Source: Luscinia megarhynchos
Taxonomy: Eukaryota; Chordata; Aves; Passeriformes; Turdidae
DNA: 64,000 nucleotides
NCBI GenBank assembly: GCA_034336665.1
Contig: CM067592.1
Location: forward strand, 51,636,473-51,700,472
Reading direction: 5' to 3'
The notes under the pieces: model-generated
What the model saw: the letters and a program-made list of their open reading frames with translations, nothing else
Told to the model about the DNA's origin: nothing
Databases searched by the model: none
In this document: piece after piece, positions 34,614-49,398 of the stretch
Layout of the letters: the number at the start of each line of letters is the position of its first letter
Position numbering within the stretch: the stretch's first letter is position 1
Position numbers and translations under genes: made by a program

Positions 34614-37600
34614 TGGAAAAATGTGTCTAAAAATGTTACAAGGAAAAAGGAAGTTGTAGAATGTGTTTTTTCTTCTGAGCCTTATCAGTAACATGCTTGT
34701 CTGTGACTGTGGAAGACTCAACTCAACTATTCTGGCAACCCCTTCTAATCTTATATATAAGAGCAATGTTTAGTTTTACTAAAAATATAGTATTTATTTG
34801 GAACCACCAGGATCTTCATGGGTGCTTTTGGAACACATTGAATAGGAGAAGGAACAGAATTTTTTTGTTGTTTTTGTTTTGGTTAATTTTGTTCTAATCA
34901 TATCTATTGTGTGATAAAGTGGTACAAGTCCAGTGCAGGAGCAAGTTTATGGTTATGCCAGCACTTGCAAAAGGACCCATTTCTTGGTCTTTTGGCCAAC
35001 ACAGATAAAAGGAGACTCAGCCATCTAGCATTCTGGTTCTGGCTGTCTTGCCTGGTCTATGTACCTTATTAAAAATTGTTTATAGTAATTTTCCTGAACT
35101 GTATTTTTTTTTTTTTTTTAATTACAAGGAGTGGGGGATCATCATTCTTATTGTTTAAAGAACCTGATCTTTACAAGAAAAGAGCTGGTTTTGGTCAGCT
35201 GTTCTAAACTCTGTGGACTGGAAAACAGTATTTTCAGTATTTGGGAAATGCTGACATTTCATCTCACTTTCAAATTGTTATGGAAAGTGATTATCAGATA
35301 GCTTTTGAGAATTTTTTAAAAAGTTTTTTTAATAAGTAATGTCTTAAGTTTTGACTATATTTAGAACAAAATAGACTATTTCAGAACAGTATGTGTTTGA
35401 AACAGCTGTTTGAAATTGAAAGTTTCACTTCCAAAAAAATCCCAAACCAACTTTTATCTTTTTGGTTTGGCACTATGGAGCTGGAAAGAAAAATCAACAA
35501 TTTTGTTGTAATTGCCAACAATAATACAGTTTCAGACAAGGTGATTTTTTCAAGACAGAATTCTTGAAGTGTTAAATTTCTCCCAACTTTTAATGTTGAA
35601 AATTCTTGGTACTGACTGCCATGTTGTACTGAGTATAGACACTGTCCTCCATGACTCTCTTGGTGACTCAGAGGAATAACAATCTGTCAGTAAATATTCT
35701 TTATTAGAATAACAACCAATAATTAGGTGTTTCTCTAATCTGGAGGATAATAATGCAGTGGTTATTCACATACTGCAGCAAGAGCACTTCTAGTCAGCAA
35801 TGGAAAGATGGTTATATTATAGTATTAAGAAGTAAAAATGGTTAGAATAAGATATAACAGTCCTTTTTCTTTTGTTGAGAGTCAGGGTCCATACCCAATA
35901 CTTCATGAGTTTATGGACCCAAGTTAATTTAAACCATTTCCTACAGAACCTGAAGAATGTTAGCTGCTCTAAGACAATGCTCCATTTGAGTTGATTGATA
36001 AATTCTGTTGAGGATATACCCTAGGCAGAGTGCAGCAATAACTCATCTGTCCTGCTTCCAGCATTTGGCAGTGTGTGGCACTATGCTGCATAGGCATGCA
36101 GGTTTGAACTAGTGCTAATATCTTTGCAGAGTGATGCATTGTACATGTAGACATATCCCTAAATATGAAAGAAAAGTAGCAAAGTGATTTAGAAAAGCTT
36201 ATTTAGATGAGATGTGTGGATTTTAATTAATTATATTTTTGAATTCTTTTCACTTCAATCCACCCTGAATGCCTAAAAATGTATTATGCTTTCATCATCT
36301 GAGAAATTATCCAAAATGGCATGTATATTTTGAATTTTTTTTCAGAGAATAATCGAGGAACAGTTTGCTCTTAGTCAGTGATGGTTTTGCTGATTGTAGT
36401 CTGATATCTGCATGTCTGTTCTTGGGATGGAAAGAAAGAATTTTAGAATTAACTTTTGCATTAGAGTGAGCTGTCCCTGAACAGGTCATGTATTCTCAGC
36501 TGTGGGGAGGTGGCCGCTGTTTGTGAGTGAAATTTTTGTGTATTTCATCTCACCCAAAGGGGCTTCCATATTGACCAGGTGGTAGAAACCCTAGGCTGCC
36601 TTGGTGGGATTATGACAACCTCTGCCTTGGCTGTGGAGGGAATGCAGACAACTCAATGTGAACATGGACATGGTAAGCACCTGACATTACATGAGATGAA
36701 TTTAATTTCTTATCTTCTAATTCTCTTTCCTGCGTCCTCTATCTTTTTCTATTCCCTTTTCCTATGTATGTTTCTTTTTAATTTAATGTTTCTTTGTTGC
36801 ATGTTGCTTCCTTAAAAGTTCTTGAAGCCCCTTCTTCAGCTTTATTTAATCATCAGAAACTCCTGTAGTTCTCACATATTGACGTTGTTTTGAGTGTTTC
36901 TGTGCCAAATACCACTGTAATGAGAGTGAAATATCCTTGACTTCTGGCCAATGTCTTACTCCAGTACAGACAAATAGTTTCTTCTTTTAAGATGTATCAG
37001 TCCTTCCTGACAGACTAAGCAAGTTCCTCAACTATTGTTCTCCCATTTGTGCCCAAATGTAGTTCTAAGAAAATTCCTGTTTCCTTAATTGTGAGGGGGT
37101 TTTGTACCTCTGCAATTCAGGAGTGTTTCATAAGAGTGTGCAGAGAGAATTGTGGGTGAGGACAAAGTCCCTTTCCTAATATAATATTAAATGTAAACAT
37201 GCAGAAGGGATTGCAGAGTTGGAGCATAGAATGTTGACATTAGTGCTCTTCAGCTGCTTGTGCCAAAGCTTTCCTTCCACTGAGTTTCCATTTCCCTTGC
37301 CAGGTGTGAAAAGAAAGCTGCAGCTAGAAATATGCTGTGGCTTTAGTGATCTTGCAAGCTCACTACAGAGCAACCACTGCTCCATGTTCCTGGGGCTACT
37401 GCAACCTCTTGGGGCAGGGGGATGGGGGCAGCAGATCACTGGAGGCTCAGAAGGGGCAAAGCACAAGCCCCTCTGCTTTAATACCACTGGCACAAAATGA
37501 GAGTGCCTTGCAGCAAACACCTCCTTCGGGGATGCCCTGGTGTTAGCAAAGGTCATGCTCCTCTGACATCACAACCTGGTGTGATCCATGTGTGTTGCAA

Positions 37601-37781
37601 GTATTTTGGGAGATCTGTGGGGATCCCCGGCGTGGATACACTGCAGTGCACAGTGAGTCAGGGATGTGGTGAGAGCTCCTGCATGCCTCTCATATTTAGA
37701 GCTTGTAATGCCATCAGGGCACGCTGTCCTCTCATCTCCCTGAGTCTTTTCATGTCTGTGTGGTGGGGCTTTGCCTGGGAG

Positions 37782-37833
37782 AGATCTGCTGCCTGAGGTT
37801 GTGTTTAAGATCTGCTGCCTGAAGTTGTGTTTA
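37782..37833. repeat. Two-copy tandem duplication, 26-base period
   Basis: The copies at 37782-37807 and 37808-37833 both begin AGATCTGCTGCCTGA and differ at one position (G or A at the sixteenth base). The high identity indicates a fairly young duplication. Confidence 0.93.
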
Positions 37834-40800
37834 ATTTCCTTCCTTTTCCTCCCCTTCCTTTGCTGCTGGTTGCTTTGCTGGAGACAGACTTTAAATGTAT
37901 TCTGTGTTGTGATATTAAAGAACTTTTGCTTTAGTTGTAATTTCAGTAAACACTTTCCACAGAACAGACACTGTAGCAGAACATTAGTGACACATAACCC
38001 ACATTCAGGTACTGTAATACAATGGCAAATATGTATTTTAACTCTGTTTTGACCACAATGGATGCTTACCAGGAGCTGGACTGCTGAGGTGAAACTGAAC
38101 CATGAGTAAAATTCTTCAGTTTTCTAGTGAAATAGAATGAACAACATGTTTTGTTATTGGGTATTGGTATTGGGTAGCTCTGGTAAACTGAACAATGTGA
38201 GCAGCTGTTTTTAACGCATGCTGAAGAATGATATGGTTAAAATCAGTTTTAGTCTTCTGCCTCAGACCAACAGAGCAGGTACATTTGTAGGACTTGTTTC
38301 CTCTTATAGGCATCTGACACCCCAAACAAAACTGAAACTTATGTCTTGGTGTTTCCTTCTTTGATACTTTACCAGTGTGCAACCACATATCTTCTAATAT
38401 AGCAAGAAGAATTGTCAGATAGAATGAACTATCTCTCTTAACCTGTAGAATTTTATGAAAACTTCTCTGGCTATATGAACTAGAGGATTAGACAGGAGGA
38501 ATCCCCCAAACAGATGCAGAACTTAGGCCCTGGCTTTAGCACATGGAGGGAGGAGAGAATCATCCCCAGGAACAAGTGCTCTCTGTGTAGGATGGGGGAA
38601 AATCTACTTTCCTAGTCCAGCAGCAAACATAGCATCTTCTAAATACTGCAGAGGAGACTGCACAAGTTAAAAATCTCTCCATGTTTCTTCACATCTTAAA
38701 ATATTTGCTCCCCTACACAGGAAATCTCTTAACAGTAATGTAACAAAACTTCACATGGAGTGGTTCAGACTTCAGTGAGAAACCTCACAGCCTTATTGTA
38801 CAGGTAGTGTTTGCTGATTACATGAGAAGGTAATTTTTTTGGGTATCAGCAGACCAAAGGAGACCTAAACTTGATGCCTTGTGGTCCCTTAAAATGCATG
38901 CATTGCCCTCTCCCTTCCTGAAAAGTATTTTAGATCAGCTTCCTTTAAAACACACAAACTGATCTTCTGACTTAGGTACAATATTGCAGGCGTTACTGCA
39001 ATAATTTAAAAAAAATTGTATAATCTAAAAATTTATTGTCATGACAAGTGGGAAGATTATTATGCTGTTTTCTATGAACCTGTTTTGTTAAGGTCAGAAA
39101 GCATTCTGTTCTTTGCAGAGGGATATTTATGGGATGTCCGTTAATCAGAACTTTGCTTCATATCAATAATGGTGTTTTTGCAAGGTTTTAGGTGTCTGTT
39201 GATTGCCTGACTCTACAGCAAAACATTAAGAGAAAAGATATGAAAAAAAGTGAACATAATGGAGTCAATTCTCTGTTCATATAAAGGAAAATAAAGTGAT
39301 TACATTTCTAATACTTATAAAGAGCCCTAGAGATACAAAAATGCACAGATATTGGAAATATAAATGTCTTCCTGGCTGTGATATGATTTGGACATGCATG
39401 TGTAACATTTCTATAATAGCTGAGAGATGCAGTTTGGAAACTATTTCACGATGGTTTAACAAGTCAGTTCCCTGACTCTCTGAACTCTGTGCCAGAATCT
39501 CTGTGTGCACTTCATCCACCCAAAGGTGCTGGTGCTGTGCTTATCACTGTTTGCTGGCTTGATTCCTGCTGTTCCTGGGAGTGGGGACCCCTCAGCAGCC
39601 CCACCACTGTCCTACCAGTATTGCAACTGCTCTTAGCTGGTTGCTGCAACCGAGTTGGAAGTGCTTAGTTGGTTGCTGCAAGCTGGATTTTCCCAAAAGC
39701 TGGAAAGTCAAACCACGGAAGAACTGGGTCTTTCTCTCTCTTGGACAAGTTAGTATGACTAAAAGAGTTAGGATGTAGGAAACTGCTGAAAATCTCTAAT
39801 TTCTTATAGGACTTTCGACCCTGAGAAAGCAAAGTAGGGAACTTTGGAAAAGCCCCAAAGTACCAATGGGAATACACAAAGTCTATTAACCAAATGAATG
39901 TTAGTGGTTTGTTGGAGATTCAATGAGTAGGAAAGAAACTAAACAGGAATTATTGATTACTGTGTCCTTCAAATAAATTTTAAAAAGGGTTTTCTGCAGC
40001 TACATATTAAAAGTATTTTTCAACTTTTTTTTTAGGTAGTCATGCCCCTTTTGTTTGCAAAGTAATACTCAGCAAGACATAAATAATGACACCTTAAAGT
40101 GATGTTGGAAAGAATGTATTACTTTTATAAAAGTTAGATGTTGTTATTAAGGACTTGATTATATGGTTCAGTATTATCTTCCACAGAATGTTTCTTTCTG
40201 TGGAAAAGAAAGGCTTCTCCAAGGCTTAATTAGGATACTTATGCAAACAAAGCTGCTGTCTGTCAAACTGCTGTCTCATTTATTGAACAATCTGGAAGAG
40301 ATGTGGTTGACAAAGTAAGGAATAACAGGAAGACAAAGGATGACCTAGCAGTTATGACAGTTCTGTGATGGCCCAGAGGATCTCTGCATTGCAGTGAAAA
40401 TGGTTAACACTTGGCAAGGCTTTAGGAAATTGAAGAAAGGGAAATGCCAGACTGCTTAAATAACAATTGTGTTAACAACCCCATCATTAGAGCAGTCAGA
40501 TTTTTTCTGTTCCAGTTTTTCTGGAACCATATGTTCCTCTACATAAATAGAGTAAAGCTTCACTCATTAGAAACCTTCTGCAATTTTCCATTTCCTGTGA
40601 GCTAGATTTGCTTGTGATTACGTAAATTAATGAGTAGATCAATTTCCCTGTATTTTTAATTTTGTTATCTGAGCTATCTCAGACTTCTTGAGCTTCATAA
40701 TCAGTTTGCAGAGTTAGAAAACTTTCTTACAAACTTTTAGGAACATTTAAAAATGTTCTTCCCTAACATTCTTGGGGTTTCTCAGTTCTAATCCATAGGA

Positions 40801-43059
40801 GCCCACACATTTAAAATTGTTTACATTCAATTGTTTTAAGTGGATATTCAACAAAATACACATTCTTGAACTCATTTTAGCTAGAATTCATAAATTCTAA
40901 AATTCATACTAGCTAGAATGAAATACTAAAATAAAACAGGCATTTTCATAGTAAAGTCTATGCAGTGGTTTTCATGCTGTGGCTCAAGAGAGGAGTTGAA
41001 AATTCCTGGGTGTTACCAAAACAGGATGAATACTTCCTTGGGGCTGACTTTTGGATAATTTCTGTATGATGGTGAGAGAAAACTGCTGATATTACTTGAC
41101 AATTTTTCTTGAAAAATTTCAGACTGGAGAACTTGGAAGGGTTATGACCATATCACTGCTTAAGGGTATCTCTCCTGATGTCCAATCCCTGATGCAGTGA
41201 TCTGAAGGAGAAATGCTTCTTCCCACAGTTGGCTTGGATTTTTTAGAATTCTTCTTGACTAGAAAACCTCTCGTTGAACAAATCTCCACAATAAGATGAG
41301 TCCTTTTCTTCTGTACAAATGGAAGCACTACAAAACTACTACAAAACATTTTAATGGTAGACTTCAGTAGCCACCTTTGTGTAGGCTCTTTTATGTATTT
41401 TTTAAATAAAAACAACACTAATTTTCTATTCTGTCCCCTTCTGTGTCTGTTAATCAAAAAATGCAACCCATTTTTCATCATCTTGGCTTTGCTTGCATTT
41501 TTTTGTGCAGTAGTTCCAGACCAACCACTCAATGCCTCTTCCAGATGGACATTCAGCTATTATATATTGGTTTATTTAATATATTAAGTAGTTTCCTTCA
41601 TGGTCATTCAGATGTAGAGAGCATAGAATTGTGACAGATAGTCTTTAATTATGTTTTCATTCGCAGGTTGCTTTGCTGCAAGCAGAGCTCCTCTAAGTAG
41701 CTCTGCTATGTGAATCTATGCTGTTTATTCAGATACAGATGCCTTACAGCTTTGTTTTGTACCATGGAGACTGAATTCTCCCTGAGGGAAAAAGGCTCCC
41801 TATTGCACTGCAGTCCTTCACAGGAGCTGGGTCCTTGTTCAGCCAGTGGAAGTCCTGCCACTTCCCACAATGTGCTTCCCAGGACTTTTGGAGTGTTTTA
41901 CTGGGTAGGTAAGAGTAGCTCGGAGTCCCTCAGAGGATTCCCAGAGGATTCAGCATGAGGTATTCACAGCGTGCTACTGTGAATCCCTGCATCTGTGCTG
42001 TGGGACTGTGCTTCAGCAGGGCACCCACAGAGTCTAAATGCTCAAGGCTTTCTGCTCTAAGAGTAAATTTCAAGTCTCTGGAGCAAGTGCCTGTCCTGTC
42101 TAAGAATTCTAATAATTTTGTCTGGAGAGAAGAGTATTAAGAAAGTTTTGCAAATGTGATCAAGAAAAAATTAAAAAAGAGTATAAAAATTCTAAAAACT
42201 GAGGGATTTTTTAATTGAACAAAATAACAAGATGCCAGAGGAGCCAGCTATTGATCATCTTAGAGAATCAGCATTCTGGGAGATTAAATCTTTCATAATG
42301 ATACACTGCTTACCATGATCTTCAATACAGTAGTTTCCCAGAGGCTTATAATATTTAAAAAAATTTCTGTGAGAAACATTTAATTACTTGTAAAAGGTTG
42401 TGAAGAAAAATGGGAAGTATCTTTGAGACTTTATGATTGCAGTAACTGGAAAATTTTACTCAAATAAAATTAGTGCCAAAATTACTAAACACTTTTAAAA
42501 TTAAGGTCAACAATCATGTTAATTCCATTCAGGTCAACAAAAATATGGTGCAACATATAAACACAAAAAAGTAATTAATGTTGTCATTTCTATGCTATTT
42601 ATCAGCCAAGGTACTGAATCAGTGTTTAATTGTTCCTCAAATTTTCCATATGGAAGAAAGACCTGTATATTTGCTAGATCAGCAGAGACAAAATATGGCT
42701 AATGTCACACTCATGAACTTCCTGTAGCATTTAATTCTGAACTGATTGCCCCGTGGCAACAACTTAACTTGGAAACCAAAGTCTGTGTGAGAAATCATGG
42801 AGAGGGAGGGCTAGTAGTGTGGATTGATATTCCTCCAGTCTAATTCTGGAAGTACTGGTACCTCACTATGTATCTGTATGAAGTGGAATTAAATAGAGGA
42901 CTCAGAGGACTCAGTTGTTACTAATTGCTCTTTCCCTCTCTTGGTTACACAGGGGGCCAAGAGTAAATAGCTGAGTCGTGGATGACTAGCTTATAAATAA
43001 CTGAAGTTAGGTGAGGTTAGATTCATCCTAAAATTTGAGAGTCCTGCACACATTTGCAT

Positions 43060-43215
43060 GGTACATATGTATCATATGGGTACATATACATGGTACATAT
43101 CTATATATATATATTACTTATGATTTTGTATGTTTATATACCCTGTGTGTATTATATAGATTGAATATGATTAGTCATTAATGATTAGTTATACATACTA
43201 TATATATGTAGATTT
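43060..43215. repeat. TA-rich low-complexity block
   Basis: Irregular TATA, CATATG and GTACATAT words, including the repeated phrase CATGGTACATAT at about 43059 and 43090. No gene. It is likely easily unwound DNA. Confidence 0.75.
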
Positions 43216-45149
43216 ATATGCTTATTTCCTATAGTATTAAAGAAGCATGATTAAAATATGTTGTCATTTACAACCATAGCTGTCATGTATCATGTATAAT
43301 CGTCCAAAATTTAAATATTTGTTTTCTGTTATACCTTTCCCCCTTTCAGTGATGAAGATGCTTATAGAGTCATCTTACAAATATGTAATCTCTCATCATG
43401 TCTGCACACCAAACTTGTGAGAATGCTTGTGACAGTGAAAGCAATTGTGCCACAATTTTGTATTTGAATCCTCACCTTTTTGTGGAAATGATACTAATAT
43501 GATGAGTTTCTTTGAGTACCAGGGAACATTGGATATCTTTCTTGGTTTAGAGTAGGCCAAATGTGAGGCTTGCCCATGTTATAGAAGCTTTTTAATTTCT
43601 AGGGCTGTTAAGGTAGAGTATAGATTCCTGCAATGAAAAGTAATCTAAATTGGAAGGAAAATTCATATCAAAGTAGATCAATAGTTGAATGGCTGAGTGA
43701 GGGTGGAAAATCTGGATTGTCTTTTTCCGAACAGTTACTTCCTTTTTTTCCTTTTAGTGCTTGCAGGAAAATTATGTGTTCCTTTCAGTAAATAATAGGG
43801 TGCTGTTAGCTCCTAAATATGCCTCTCTATTTTGCTGGAATGTAATTAAATAACATTTTATCAGAGGAGTGCTCATGGCAAAGATGAACTCTGGGGCCTT
43901 TCCATAATTCATTTGCTCTTTTTTTATTTTTTTTTTCAGAATGCTGCCCTGCCATTGAACTCTGCCTGGCAGGCGTGGCTCTGGTAGGGGTAGGACAGAT
44001 TTCTATTTATTATTAGTATTATTGTTATAGCTCTTGGGCACAAAATAACGATTTTGTGGGGGAAAAAAGGCAGAAGAGCAAACTCATTGGTCATTATCAC
44101 TCAGGACGTGTCAAACAAGTTTTCTTTTTTATTGATTAAATTTTCAATTTTGTCTACCTGGGCACAAAGGAAATTAATTCCACAGAAGGACTATTGATTT
44201 GACATACGGTTAGAAGAAACAAAAGTTAAAGGATTTATTTCATTTTTTTTTCCTCTCTTTTATTACCCCCTCCCCCAAGTTTTGTTTGGCAGTGTTATGT
44301 AGGAAAAGCTATCTTACTGAAAATTAAGTTTCTTTTTGGAAAACATGTTTCTTTCACTGCATTTAAACCTGCTGAGCTGATATTTTAGGGGGTTAAATTT
44401 ACAGATGCTGTTTGGGCATATTCAGTTAAGCCATGTAGGCTTGAATTGAGTCTTTGGATTTGAAAATACAAGGCTTGTTGGGGGAACACATGCTGATACT
44501 TTGTGATGGGTGTAAAAGGACATGACATAGCAAGCTCAACACAGGCCTCACAGTCCCTCTGTTTCTGAAAGAGCAAAGGTTTTATTAGCTGGAGCAAACA
44601 TCATCACCGTGGAACACATTAACAGCCTAGGGTTTTGGGTGGGAAGGAGTTGGTCTGCACCTCTCTACTAAGTGTGGTGACATGTAATTCTAGTATTTTT
44701 TTTCTGCTGGTCTTTCTCTTTTTCCTACTGTATGAAAGCAGCTGTTGTAAATCTCTCATAAGAAAAGTGTCCATCAGTTGCACTCAGTTGTGCCACCACG
44801 GTCAGTTACTTGCAAATTATGAAATTTGCTTAGTTAAGGTATTATAAATATTTCAGTGTCAGTAATTTTCTAATTTGAAACTCCATTTATAAGGAAGTGA
44901 TTTTAACAGCTATCAATATTCTTGCACTTGAGTATCTAGATATGTAAAAAACCCAAGACAGTTCAAAAAGGCTTTCCAATTTAGCATTTATTTACTGTTT
45001 TGTTCTTCAGAGAATTGCAGAAATTACTTGTTCAAACCTAGATTACTAAAATATATTGTGCACTAAAAAAACCTGAGAGATTGATGTTCTTGAAATGCTT
45101 TCTTGTGGGGAGAAACATCAGATCCAAATGAGCAGTAAAACTGAATTCA

Positions 45150-45205
45150 GAGAAACACAGAATGCTTTGGGTACGAAGTGACCATCTAATCCAACACCCC
45201 TGATA
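45150..45205 (-). mobile_element. Short CR1 terminus scrap
   Basis: CACAGAATGCTTTGGGTACG, then AAGTGACCATCTAATCCAAC and ACCCCTG resemble the inverted last 50 to 60 bases of a CR1 element. Short and decayed. Confidence 0.62.
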
Positions 45206-48200
45206 TGCTGAGCAAACAGAAGCTGTCCTTCAGATACCTTTTGTAATTTGTAATTATGCAGACACACTTTTGGTTTTCTGCAAACACGTCTTCTTTTTCA
45301 CTTGAAAAATATGTTGGTGGCAGTAGGCAATATGGAGAAATTATTCAGTTTTCCCTGAATACAGGATATGCAGAAATTTTGATCATTTCCTTGTGGTTGT
45401 ATATAGTTTGACAGAGCACACTGGCTATACAGTATTGCTTGAGAGAGAGTAAATATTAATCTCACATGGATCAGCATTTCTTTTGCAGTTTTCTTATTCC
45501 CCTAAAAATGAAATCAAGAGAATAAATGTGAGGATTTGTTCATGGGCTGTGAGGACAGGAATTCTGTTCAGATGCCCCACAGACATTCCTGTTTAGGAGG
45601 ACTCCACAGGCTTGTTCTCACTTTGTCTCTTATCTCCGTGTTTAATGTCTCTTAGTATCTTTCCAGGAACATTTTTTCTTTAAGAAATAGTACAGGCAGA
45701 GCCTGGAAAGTTAGAAGATGCTTGAACTCTGATGTATTTGTCAGAATATTATGCACCTTCTCATGTTTTGGTTGTGACTGATACAACTCAGTACAGAGTT
45801 TGTTCTGGTCTCACTGAGCTGCCTTCATATTTCTGAAACATTGATAGCAGTTGAGAAACAGCACTTGAGTTTTATTAAGGAATCTCTGTTTTTGGTATTT
45901 TAAGCACTTGCAGGATCAAATAATGGAACGGCACTTTTTAAAAAATTATTTTTTAAATAATACTTTGACTAAGATTGGACGCAATCATTAGCCAGCAGAA
46001 ATTAGCAGAACTTCTTTGACTGTTTCCAGAGAAGCAAGTGGTGAAGATGTTGTTCAGTATGGCAATGCTTCAACAAGAGCTTGTGCAGAAACAAGATGCT
46101 ATGTTGTTACCTAGATCCTGTGTATTCTTCAGGACATGATGAAAAAAACATTGATTTCATATCAACTCTATTTTAATAATCTGTGTTTCCAATTTTGTGC
46201 ATCTTGTATGTCTTATGATCTTCTGGATCCTCTCTACCACTTGAAAATAGTTTCAGGCTTTAATATACTACAAGAGGAGTTTTTTTCTTGCTTAGTCTTA
46301 AAATAGATTGTTCCCTTATGTCTCCAAATGTTGGAAGAACTGTTAACATTCTCCCCTTCTGTTACTTAAATGTTGAAAGCAAAGTGGATTAGGGTACAAA
46401 TGTCCTGAGACATTGGCAAACACCATATCAGTCCTAGGGGCTACAAAGCTGAAGTGTGACCCTGAGCCACCAGGGAGTCGATTTGTTTGCATTTTGCCAC
46501 CTCTGTACTACTGATTCCTCAGAATTACTCTGGGGTAAAAAAACAACTACAAACTTTCAGTATAGGTGCACTTTAATCTCCTCAACATCCTCTCCGAAGC
46601 ATTTGGTGAAGCACTGTGTGAAATATACTTTTTTCCAGGGTACAATGCATTACATTGAAGTGATTTTCCAGTCAGTCTTTATAATTGCCTCTTATTGTTG
46701 TTTTTCAATAGTCCTGAAAAATGAGAGACTTTTAATACAACATTACACTTTTCTCCATCTCACAGAAATAAAATGAAATCCATTATCTGTGAAATTCTTC
46801 AAAAAATTATCCATTTTGCAAACAAAATTAACATGTAGGCTGCCACAAGAACTTATGCATGCATTAAATTGCTTTGTACAGATTTTATCTGACATGTCTT
46901 TGGATTGAGTGCTTTATGCAATTTCTCCTTCCTAGCAACTGGTTTGTTTAAAATTACTCAAGCAGCATTCTGCTGGCATTGAATTACCGAAGGACTCAAA
47001 TAAACACAGATAATTTAAATTATGTATTTTTAGTTCATATTTAAATTGTTTGAAATTCTGCCAGAATTGATAGTCAATTTCTGTCCAAAGAAGGAAAGCT
47101 GGGTGTAAGGTCTTCTAAGACTGTCCTGAACAGAGTCCTAGAGGACAGATGGTCCTGTGGTCAGCACAAAAATAATTTCCCTTTTGTATTTGGATTCACA
47201 GTTGGACCCAAAATACTTTGGATTTCTGAGGCATGCAATGAATATTAATTGAAGAACTTAAAGAAGGAACGCAGAGCACACTTTCCTCTTACTAGCTTCT
47301 CAAAAAGTTTTGTACCTTCTGCTTTTTCTACCTATGGGTGCTTTTTAAGCTTGCTTATTTTTTAACACTTTTGTAATATCCTCCTTTCTTTTATTATGTG
47401 TTTATTGATTGTCCCCTGCTTCCAGAAGATGGTCAGAGGAAGAATTTGAAGGTACTTGCTGGATGTAAGGCTGCTGCTTTCCAAAAAGTGGAGTTGGATG
47501 CCTGATTGCCAATTAAGAACCAAGCTGGAAAGGAAAACTGTGAGTATTCACTCAATGAAAAAATATCACTTTAGTCTACTTTCCTATGAAAAGAAACAAT
47601 GAGCAGGAATTATTGAAGGTTTTCGATCTGCTGACTTCAAATTATTTAAGACAATATGTTAGTATTTTGTTAATCCTTTTTCTTTTCTCTGCCTGATTTC
47701 ATGGAATTGATAACTGTTTCTAATAGAACAGTGCTACTGAATAAAATAAAAACTTACATTCAATCAATGATGCCTAATTTTTGTTTTTCTGTTTTCCAAT
47801 ACTGCTTCTTGCAGTGGGATGACCTGTAGGAATACTTTAAAAAAAATGCAATTCAGCTCTGTACTGTTCTCCAGCATGAGATCTGGGGGACATTGACTTT
47901 TTTCCCACCTGATTTCTTTCTCATTATTGAATATGTGATCATAAATCTAGTATGTCTTTGCTTGTTTGTTTTTAGTGTTTTGTTTGTTTGTTTATTTGTT
48001 TTGGGTTTTTGCAATTGACTTCCCTGGTCACTGATAAAACAACAAAATGAATTGCACTAACCAACCTGTCAGTTTTCCAGTTTCAACAGGAAATGAATAT
48101 TTATAGAGAACATTGGACTCTTATTATTTTCCCTTTTTGCTCTACTGTCATAATAGATGCCTGTTTACTTTGCACTCCCTCAAATTTGACTACACTCACA

Positions 48201-48835
48201 GTACCATATGCACATTGAAAGAAAGCCTGCTATGTACTCCTGGGCTTTTTTACATGCACCTTGGTCTTCTCATGTCTAATGAACAAGGACACTTGAAACA
48301 TGCATTTTGGGGGAGTATCAACTGCTCTGATGTGCAGCCAGCATGTTGTTCCCTTGGTGTTGGGCAATAAATGTCTCAATCAATGAAATACTAATTATGA
48401 GAACCAGTATGTACTACCATTTTGGGGTGGGGCGGGACGGAAGCCAGTTTCTCAAGTCTCTTTCTGTTTGCTCTGTGCACTTCTAATAACATTTCAAAGG
48501 CAGCTCTTTAATTATTGTTTCCTAAGACCTGCATATGCGGTAGTGCACACCAGTGGTTGTCTGAATGGATTATAGGGCAATGGCAGGAGTTCCCCTTCTT
48601 TGCTCTGCTGTAAACTGAAATGGAGACCAATCCTTCTTTCCAAACTAGCCTAAGCCCTTCTGAACAGTGCTGCAAAGGCTGCGCTGCCACAGTCAGACAG
48701 ATGAGTTGTATTTATAGATATTTCTAAATTTTCTCCAAATATTTCCAAGGCAGTGAGTGTTTTCTCATTCATGTCACACCAAATACAATAATGTTTTCCC
48801 TTAGTGGCAGTTACCATCCATTCCTTATTCGCCTC
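45206..48835. other. Stretch without supported genes
   Basis: AT-rich unique-looking DNA. It contains a T-rich GTTT repeat tract at 47961-48010 and a G-rich spot at 48423-48438. The 106-codon frame at 46456-46776 has no recognised motif. Confidence 0.5.
47961..48010 (+). repeat. (GTTT)n-like low-complexity tract
   Basis: Irregular repeats of GTTT and TTTG words over about 50 bases, with no gene. Confidence 0.8.
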
Positions 48836-49398
48836 TGTCACAGTTTAAGCCCGGCTCTCAACAAAACACCGCACAGCTGCTTGCTCACTTCTTCACCTTT
48901 GGGATCAGGGAGAGAATTGGAAGAGTACAAGTAAGAAAATAAAACAACTTTTGGGTTGAGATAAAGGCATTTTAATAGGGGAAGCAAAAGCCATGCCCAG
49001 AAGAAGAGCAAAACAATGAATTAATTCACTGTTTCCCATGGCAGGCAGGTGTTCAGCCATCTCTGGGAGAGCAGTGCCTCATCATATGTAATGGTAACAG
49101 AGAAGACAAACACCATCATTCTGAATATCACCCCATGCCTTGTTTTTATATGATACAGATTGGAATACCCCTTTGGTCAGTTGCAGTCACCAGTACCAGC
49201 TGTGTCTCCTCTCAATTTTTTGTGTACCCCCAGCTTCCTCACTGGCTGGGCAATTCTGTAGGCAGAAAAGGCCTTGTCTCTGAATCAGCACTGCTTAGCA
49301 ATAGTAGGAATGTTACAACATTTTCAGCACAAATACAAACCATAGCCTCATGTTAGGCACTGTGAATAAAATTAGTTCTATCCCTGCTAAAACCTGCA
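48836..49398 (-). mobile_element. Solo-type retroviral LTR, near full length
   Basis: The block runs from TGTCACAG at 48836 to CCTGCA at 49398, giving the TG...CA ends of an LTR, about 563 bases. On the minus strand it starts TGCAGGTTTTAGCAGGGATA, a form I recognise from a widespread avian ERV LTR. Next come GCTGAGCAG- and GGGGGTACAC-type blocks, a TATA-like CATATAAAAAC at about 49144-49152, and CCTATTAAA-type sequence followed by ATCTCAACCC near 48955-48980. No primer-binding site lies left of 48836, and no internal region is recognised on either side, so it is probably solo. The five flanking bases (GCCTC and AACAT) do not match, so the target duplication is lost. Confidence 0.85.

Larger units (their letters stand above)
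34614..45149. other. Long stretch without supported genes
   Basis: AT-rich, unique-looking. It holds poly-T runs (35104-35119 and about 43918-43939), a 26-base tandem duplication (37782-37833) and a TA-rich block (about 43060-43215). The longest frames (126 codons at 37176-37556 and 137 codons at 41119-41532, both minus) have no recognised domain. No RNA gene or known repeat family was identified. Confidence 0.5.

Noticed and set aside
34458..34691. Hydrophobic 77-codon frame resembling membrane segments
   Set aside because: The Phe/Leu/Val content is forced by the T/G-rich low-complexity tract.
41119..41532. 137-codon minus-strand open frame
   Set aside because: Considered as a possible exon or processed gene; no family recognised, Lys/Ser-rich nonsense, with overlapping frames on the other strand.
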